Positions 6,433 through 9,565 of a DNA stretch of 9,565 nucleotides are shown one piece after another. Each line of letters opens with the position of its first letter. Positions within the stretch are counted from its first letter, which is position 1. The notes beneath the pieces are model-generated. The model searched no databases. It was given only the letters and a program-made list of their open reading frames with translations, and had not been told where the DNA came from. Both the position numbers and the translations under genes were made by a program. The stretch is taken from NCBI GenBank assembly GCA_030668545.1, contig DAOUTT010000056.1, positions 1-9,565 of the forward strand. Reading direction: 5' to 3'. Source of the stretch: Anaerolineales bacterium (lineage in GTDB: Bacteria; Chloroflexota; Anaerolineae; Anaerolineales; E44-bin32).

Positions 6433-7546
6433 TTTCAGCTTCCACCTGACGGCACAGGATGGCCGCGGACGAGCGGGAACCCTCCAAACACCGCACGGTG
6501 AGTTGCTCACGCCCGTCTTCGCGCCGGTGGGTACCCAGGCGACGGTCAAGGCATTAACACCGCGTCAAATCGAGGCGGCAGGCGCAACGCTCGTCCTGGC
6601 GAATACTTACCATCTTTTCCTGCGTCCGGGCGCGGAGATGATCGCCTCTCTTGGGGGACTGCACACATTCATGGGCTGGCAGAAGCCGATCCTCACAGAT
6701 TCCGGCGGCTTTCAGGTCTTTTCGCTAGCCAAACAACGCGAGATCGATGCAGATGGGGTTACATTTAAATCCCATCTCGATGGAACAACCCTTCGCTTCA
6801 CACCAGAGAGCGTCATTGCCATCCAGGAACAACTCGGCGCGGACATCATCATGGCCTTCGATGAATGCCCTGCCCCGTACGACCGCGGCGAGAATGAGGC
6901 CGCCCTCGTCCGGACCCACGCGTGGGCGGAACGCTGCCTGGCAGCGAAGAAGCGGGACGATCAAGCACTTTTCGGAATCTTGCAGGGCGGTGCGTTCTCC
7001 GATTTACGCGCACAGTCCGCGCAATTCATCGCCAGTCTCGAATTCCCGGGTATCGCCATCGGGGGTCTTTCTGTCGGCGAAACAAAAGCGGAGATGAAGG
7101 CAATGCTCGAAGTCGTCGATGATGTGCTGCCTGCGGATCGACCGAGGTACCTGATGGGCGTCGGCAGCCCGGAGGATCTCGTGGAAGCCGTGCAGCGCGG
7201 GGTAGATCTCTTCGATTGTGTTCTGCCAACACGGATGGCACGCAACCACAGCGCACTGACCCGACGCGGACGGATGAACATGCGCAAAGCGCAGTACGCC
7301 GATGATGAACGACCACTGGACCCGGAATGCTCCTGCTACACCTGTTCGACCTTCACCCGGGCCTACATCCGCCATCTATGCAATGCAGGGGAAATGCTCG
7401 CCGCCACGCTGCTCTCCATCCACAACATCTATATGCTCACCGCTCTCACCGCCGATCTCAGGAATTCGATCATCGCTGGCAATCTGGAGAATTTTGCGGC
7501 TGAATTCCGTGCTCATTTCAACAAACACCGACAAGACGTGGAGTGA
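6425..7546 (+). CDS. tgt: tRNA-guanine transglycosylase (queuine/preQ1 tRNA-ribosyltransferase)
   Basis: Exchanges guanine 34 of GUN-anticodon tRNAs (Asp, Asn, His, Tyr) for the queuosine precursor preQ1. From the ATG at 6425 it is 373 residues, the bacterial norm. Visible features are NTYHL..RPG (60-69), TDSGGFQVFSL with Asp92 (general base), AFDECPAPYD with Asp146, GILQGG (184-189), IGGLSVGE (212-219), and GVDLFDCVLPTR with nucleophile Asp264. The zinc site is Cys302, Cys304, Cys307 and His333. All catalytic and metal residues are present, so it should be active. TTG at 6422 is in frame one codon earlier, but ATG 6425 aligns better with the family start. An in-frame stop at 6383 limits the upstream choice. 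There is no SD; see the leader frame at 6358-6432. uppP follows 3 nt after the stop. Confidence 0.97.
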   Translation: MDDFSFHLTAQDGRGRAGTLQTPHGELLTPVFAPVGTQATVKALTPRQIEAAGATLVLANTYHLFLRPGAEMIASLGGLHTFMGWQKPILTDSGGFQVFSLAKQREIDADGVTFKSHLDGTTLRFTPESVIAIQEQLGADIIMAFDECPAPYDRGENEAALVRTHAWAERCLAAKKRDDQALFGILQGGAFSDLRAQSAQFIASLEFPGIAIGGLSVGETKAEMKAMLEVVDDVLPADRPRYLMGVGSPEDLVEAVQRGVDLFDCVLPTRMARNHSALTRRGRMNMRKAQYADDERPLDPECSCYTCSTFTRAYIRHLCNAGEMLAATLLSIHNIYMLTALTADLRNSIIAGNLENFAAEFRAHFNKHRQDVE

Positions 7547-7549
7547 TCG

Positions 7550-8374
7550 ATGACACCTTTTCAAGCCTTCGTACTCGGGATCGTGCAAGGAGTAACCGAA
7601 TTCCTCCCCATCTCTTCCAGTGGTCACCTGGTGCTCGTACCCTGGCTTCTCAACTGGCAGTTCGACCCCACAACTGCATTCATCTTCGACGTCCTGATTC
7701 AGTGGGGGACTACGCTAGCTGTCATTCTCTACTTCCGGCGAGAACTCCTGAGTATGGTAACTGCTGCCCTGCGCGGAATTCTTCAGCGACGACCGTTCGA
7801 GGAACCCGATGCCCGCCTGGCGTGGTTGATCCTCCTGGGCAGCCTCCCCGCCGCAGTCCTGGGGCTTTTACTCAAGCCAGTCGTCGAGAAGACATTCGAC
7901 AGCCCGCTCGCAGTCTCACTCTTTCTCTTGGTTACAGCAGCCATCCTCTTCGTCAGCGAACGTCTCCACCGTACCGATAAGCCCATGAAGGAATTAAACT
8001 GGGTAGATTCCCTGTGGATCGGCCTTGCGCAGACCCTGGCGCTTTTCCCGGGGATTTCACGCTCCGGATCCACGATCGCAGGCGGTTTACTGCGCTCTCT
8101 GACGCGGGAAGATGCAGCCCGTTTCTCTTTCCTCTTGTCGATCCCAGCTATGCTCGGCGCGGGTCTTATTGCTCTGCTGGATCTGGCAGCCATCCCAGAC
8201 CCGGGGTCGCAGCTACTCAACCTATTCATTGGATTTACAACTTCGGCGCTCGTAGGCTTTGCCTCTATCCATTGGCTCCTTTCCTACCTTCGACGCCGCC
8301 CGCTTAATGTCTTCGCTATCTACTGTACAATCGTCGGTTTGGGAGGTTTGATCATCTATGCGTTTAGGGGTTAA
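7550..8374 (+). CDS. uppP: Undecaprenyl-diphosphate phosphatase (UppP/BacA)
   Basis: Integral membrane enzyme that removes a phosphate from undecaprenyl diphosphate, recycling the lipid carrier for peptidoglycan and other envelope polymers. Overproduction of the family gives bacitracin tolerance. The 274-residue protein has the N-terminal catalytic motif QGVTEFLPISSSGHLVL (13-29, with Glu17 and His26), FDVLIQWGTTLAV (46-58), and the second motif PGISRSGST (167-175, with Arg171), plus multiple hydrophobic membrane segments. Length is usual for the family. The ATG at 7550 has GGAG six bases upstream, inside the end of tgt, so it sits in one operon with tgt. The 3' end overlaps the next gene by 17 nt. 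alr, also a cell-wall gene, lies on the other side of tgt. Confidence 0.97.
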   Translation: MTPFQAFVLGIVQGVTEFLPISSSGHLVLVPWLLNWQFDPTTAFIFDVLIQWGTTLAVILYFRRELLSMVTAALRGILQRRPFEEPDARLAWLILLGSLPAAVLGLLLKPVVEKTFDSPLAVSLFLLVTAAILFVSERLHRTDKPMKELNWVDSLWIGLAQTLALFPGISRSGSTIAGGLLRSLTREDAARFSFLLSIPAMLGAGLIALLDLAAIPDPGSQLLNLFIGFTTSALVGFASIHWLLSYLRRRPLNVFAIYCTIVGLGGLIIYAFRG

Positions 8375-9128
8375 TCTCATCCTGCTCGTGATTGCTACGA
8401 GTTTCCTGGGCGCATGCGCGCCGGCGGCAACGCCTGCTCCAACACCAGTGGTCCAGCAGGTTATCATCACACCCGCCTATGCAGATCTCGTGAAAACCTG
8501 GTTCGATGGATACCTTCAGGTCAACCCGGATGTATTTATCTCGCTGGTGAACCAGCCGCCTGAAGCAGCTCTCGCATCTCTGGAGGATGGAAGCGGTGAT
8601 GTCCTTATCGGGGGTCTTACGCCGCCGGCAGGGTGGTTCGCCACACCCTTAAGTGAGGATGGTATTGTGGTAGTTGTACATCCCGATCTTGGCGTGCGCG
8701 ACCTGAGCATTGACGAACTAGCTGCGATCTTCACCGGTCGTATGAGCAGCTGGGATTCCCTTGCAGACACCGATCTTCCGATCCAACCGGTAATCTCGCT
8801 CCCTGGCGATGAAGTCCGAGCCGCATTCCAGTCGACCGTGATGAACGGGCAACGCTTTACAAACAACGCCCTGCTCGGTCCCACGCCGGCTGCTGTCCTG
8901 CAACTTGTTGATGAAAATGAAGGGGCAGTTGGTTTTCTGCCCTATTCAGCTATTGGTGAAAAGGTCCGCCCGATCCGTGTCGAGGGGACCCTCCCCGGAA
9001 AGGCAACCATCCGCGATGGTCGCTATCCTCTTCCCATAACGATCCTGGCGATCGCGCCGCAGGAGCCGAGTGGAGACGTCCGTTCCTGGCTGGTATGGAT
9101 CCAATCAGAACTTCAACCTGCTCCTTGA
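8358..9128 (+). CDS. Orphan PstS-like substrate-binding lipoprotein
   Basis: A probable surface-anchored lipoprotein: the signal ends in the lipobox LGAC with Cys20 as the lipidated residue, followed by a Pro/Thr/Ala linker (21-33). The body (about 35-256) resembles the PBP-like domain of phosphate-binding PstS proteins, most clearly in PLSEDGIVVVVHPDLGVRDL (97-116) and IFTGRMSSW (124-132). In true PstS a Ser-Gly-Thr-Arg loop that holds phosphate comes next; here the corresponding stretch reads PGDEVRAAF, so the loop is not conserved. At 256 residues it is shorter than typical PstS, and no pstCAB genes are adjacent. Phosphate binding is therefore doubtful and the ligand is unknown. The ATG overlaps the end of uppP by 17 nt; GGGAGG at 8341-8346 is 11 nt upstream, somewhat far, so coupling to uppP translation is likely. 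Confidence 0.8.
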   Translation: MRLGVNLILLVIATSFLGACAPAATPAPTPVVQQVIITPAYADLVKTWFDGYLQVNPDVFISLVNQPPEAALASLEDGSGDVLIGGLTPPAGWFATPLSEDGIVVVVHPDLGVRDLSIDELAAIFTGRMSSWDSLADTDLPIQPVISLPGDEVRAAFQSTVMNGQRFTNNALLGPTPAAVLQLVDENEGAVGFLPYSAIGEKVRPIRVEGTLPGKATIRDGRYPLPITILAIAPQEPSGDVRSWLVWIQSELQPAP

Positions 9129-9201
9129 GCTATTGCTTCATAAGAATAGAGGACTACTACGGCAACGGTCTTAAGGGGAGGGGGAGCCATTCGTTTCCAG
9201 A

Positions 9202-9213
9202 GAGGGCGCCCTC
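9202..9213. repeat. 12-bp perfect palindrome GAGGGCGCCCTC
   Basis: GAGGGCGCCCTC equals its own reverse complement. With no spacer it cannot form a normal hairpin loop without opening the centre, so a DNA-protein site or part of a dispersed repeat is as likely as a terminator. Confidence 0.5.
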
Positions 9214-9231
9214 GTGAGCAGCATCATAGGG

Positions 9232-9266
9232 ATTTCTCGGTCGCTGTTTCACAGCTCTCTCGAAAT
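9232..9266. repeat. Imperfect inverted repeat, possibly a dispersed extragenic palindrome
   Basis: ATTTC (9232-9236) pairs with GAAAT (9262-9266), and inside it GCTG (9243-9246) pairs with CAGC (9252-9255) around the loop TTTCA; mismatches lie between the two blocks. The layout GGGATTTCTCG...CTCGAAATGACA resembles short extragenic palindromes that are scattered in many bacterial genomes. Only one copy is in this window, so repeat status is an inference. Confidence 0.4.
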
Positions 9267-9307
9267 GACATTTGGCAGACAAGAGTCGATTTCAAGGTAA
9301 AAACCAC

Positions 9308-9565
9308 TTATAGAATCTCCCCCGTGACGAAAGGATTGCTCCTGCGCTCCTTGCCGACTGTCGTGGGTGGACCATGTCCGGTGAACAAGCGGGTCTCATC
9401 CGGAAGGACAAGGATCTCCTCGCGGATGCTCTGCAGCAATGTATTCCAATCCCCCCCCTGTAGATCTGTTCGCCCGACACTGCCCGAGAAGATAAGATCA
9501 CCGCAGAAGACCGCCCCAAGCCCCTCGGATACAAAAATCACATGACCGAGAGAATGACCGGGGGT
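9308..9565 (-). CDS. MBL-fold metallo-hydrolase, glyoxalase II-like (C-terminal part, cut by window edge)
   Basis: The last 85 residues of a metallo-beta-lactamase-fold hydrolase; the 5' end and the first metal motif HxHxDH lie beyond the window. Visible metal ligands are His4 in TPGHSLGH, Asp23 in FCGDLIFSGSVGRTD, and His64 in LFTGHGP (numbered from the window edge). The ending VGKERRSNPFV is typical of the short glyoxalase II-like group (YcbL-type). This suggests a hydroxyacylglutathione- or other thioester-hydrolase-like enzyme, but substrate cannot be assigned. The GTG at 9539-9541 codes an internal valine, not the start, because the motif TPGHSLGH continues upstream to the edge. The stop TAA is at 9308-9310. 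It converges on the orphan lipoprotein gene. Confidence 0.9.
   Translation of the reverse strand, partial: TPGHSLGHVIFVSEGLGAVFCGDLIFSGSVGRTDLQGGDWNTLLQSIREEILVLPDETRLFTGHGPPTTVGKERRSNPFVTGEIL

Larger units (their letters stand above)
9129..9307. other. Intergenic stretch between the lipoprotein and the MBL gene
   Basis: This gap separates two convergent genes. I see no open frame with a ribosome site and no hairpin with a T-run that would be a clear terminator. It holds a purine-rich patch near 9174-9186, the palindrome at 9202-9213 and the imperfect inverted repeat at 9232-9266. Confidence 0.7.

Noticed and set aside
7783..8229. 148-codon - strand frame inside uppP
   Set aside because: It is fully covered by uppP with intact catalytic motifs; the translation is Arg/Ser-rich and resembles no family.
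8358..9128. Calling this gene pstS (phosphate transport)
   Set aside because: The phosphate-holding loop is not conserved, the protein is short, and no pstC, pstA or pstB is adjacent.
9308..9541. Taking the GTG at 9541 as the true start of a 77-residue protein
   Set aside because: The frame continues upstream to the window edge with the metal motif TPGHSLGH, so the gene is simply truncated by the window.

Overview
The window is a compact, ordinary-looking bacterial chromosome segment with moderate GC by eye. It has tight gene spacing, Shine-Dalgarno (SD) sites on most genes, two bacterial lipoproteins with clear lipoboxes (LivK-like and an orphan binding protein), and no mobile element, tRNA, rRNA or CRISPR array. 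The gene set, and the Thr/Pro/Ala-rich linker after one lipobox, would fit an environmental Chloroflexota (Anaerolineae-like) bacterium. That assignment is an inference from gene style only and is not proven by any marker in the window.

Region 1 (9-5079, + strand) is a complete five-gene branched-chain amino acid ABC transporter (HAAT/Liv family). It runs: lipoprotein binding protein (livK type), permeases livH and livM, then ATPases livG and livF. A perfect 12-bp stem-loop without a U-tract sits between livK and livH and probably lets the binding protein be made in excess of the membrane parts. The livM/livG pair overlaps by 14 nt and livG/livF by 1 nt, so these look translationally coupled. 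An imperfect hairpin at 5108-5134 lies between the convergent livF and alr genes and can end transcription from both sides.

Region 2 (5178-6432) is alr (alanine racemase, - strand), diverging from tgt (+ strand). The 131-nt gap appears to hold two back-to-back sigma70-type promoters whose -35 elements are the same bases on opposite strands. The predicted alr transcript begins at or next to its ATG, so alr may be leaderless. The predicted tgt transcript begins at or next to an ATG that opens a 24-codon reading frame whose stop overlaps the tgt start codon. Neither gene has a good SD site at the preferred start, which fits this reading. This is the most interesting spot in the window.

Region 3 (6425-9128, + strand) is a likely operon: tgt (tRNA-guanine transglycosylase), uppP (undecaprenyl-diphosphate phosphatase, 3 nt downstream) and an orphan PstS-like substrate-binding lipoprotein overlapping uppP by 17 nt. 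Alr (D-alanine) and UppP (lipid carrier recycling) both feed cell-wall synthesis and flank tgt.

Region 4 (9129-9565) is a 179-nt intergenic stretch with a 12-bp perfect palindrome and an imperfect inverted repeat. After it comes the C-terminal end of a glyoxalase II-like metallo-beta-lactamase-fold hydrolase on the - strand, cut by the window edge. I found no wholly new biological system; the novelty candidates are regulatory.
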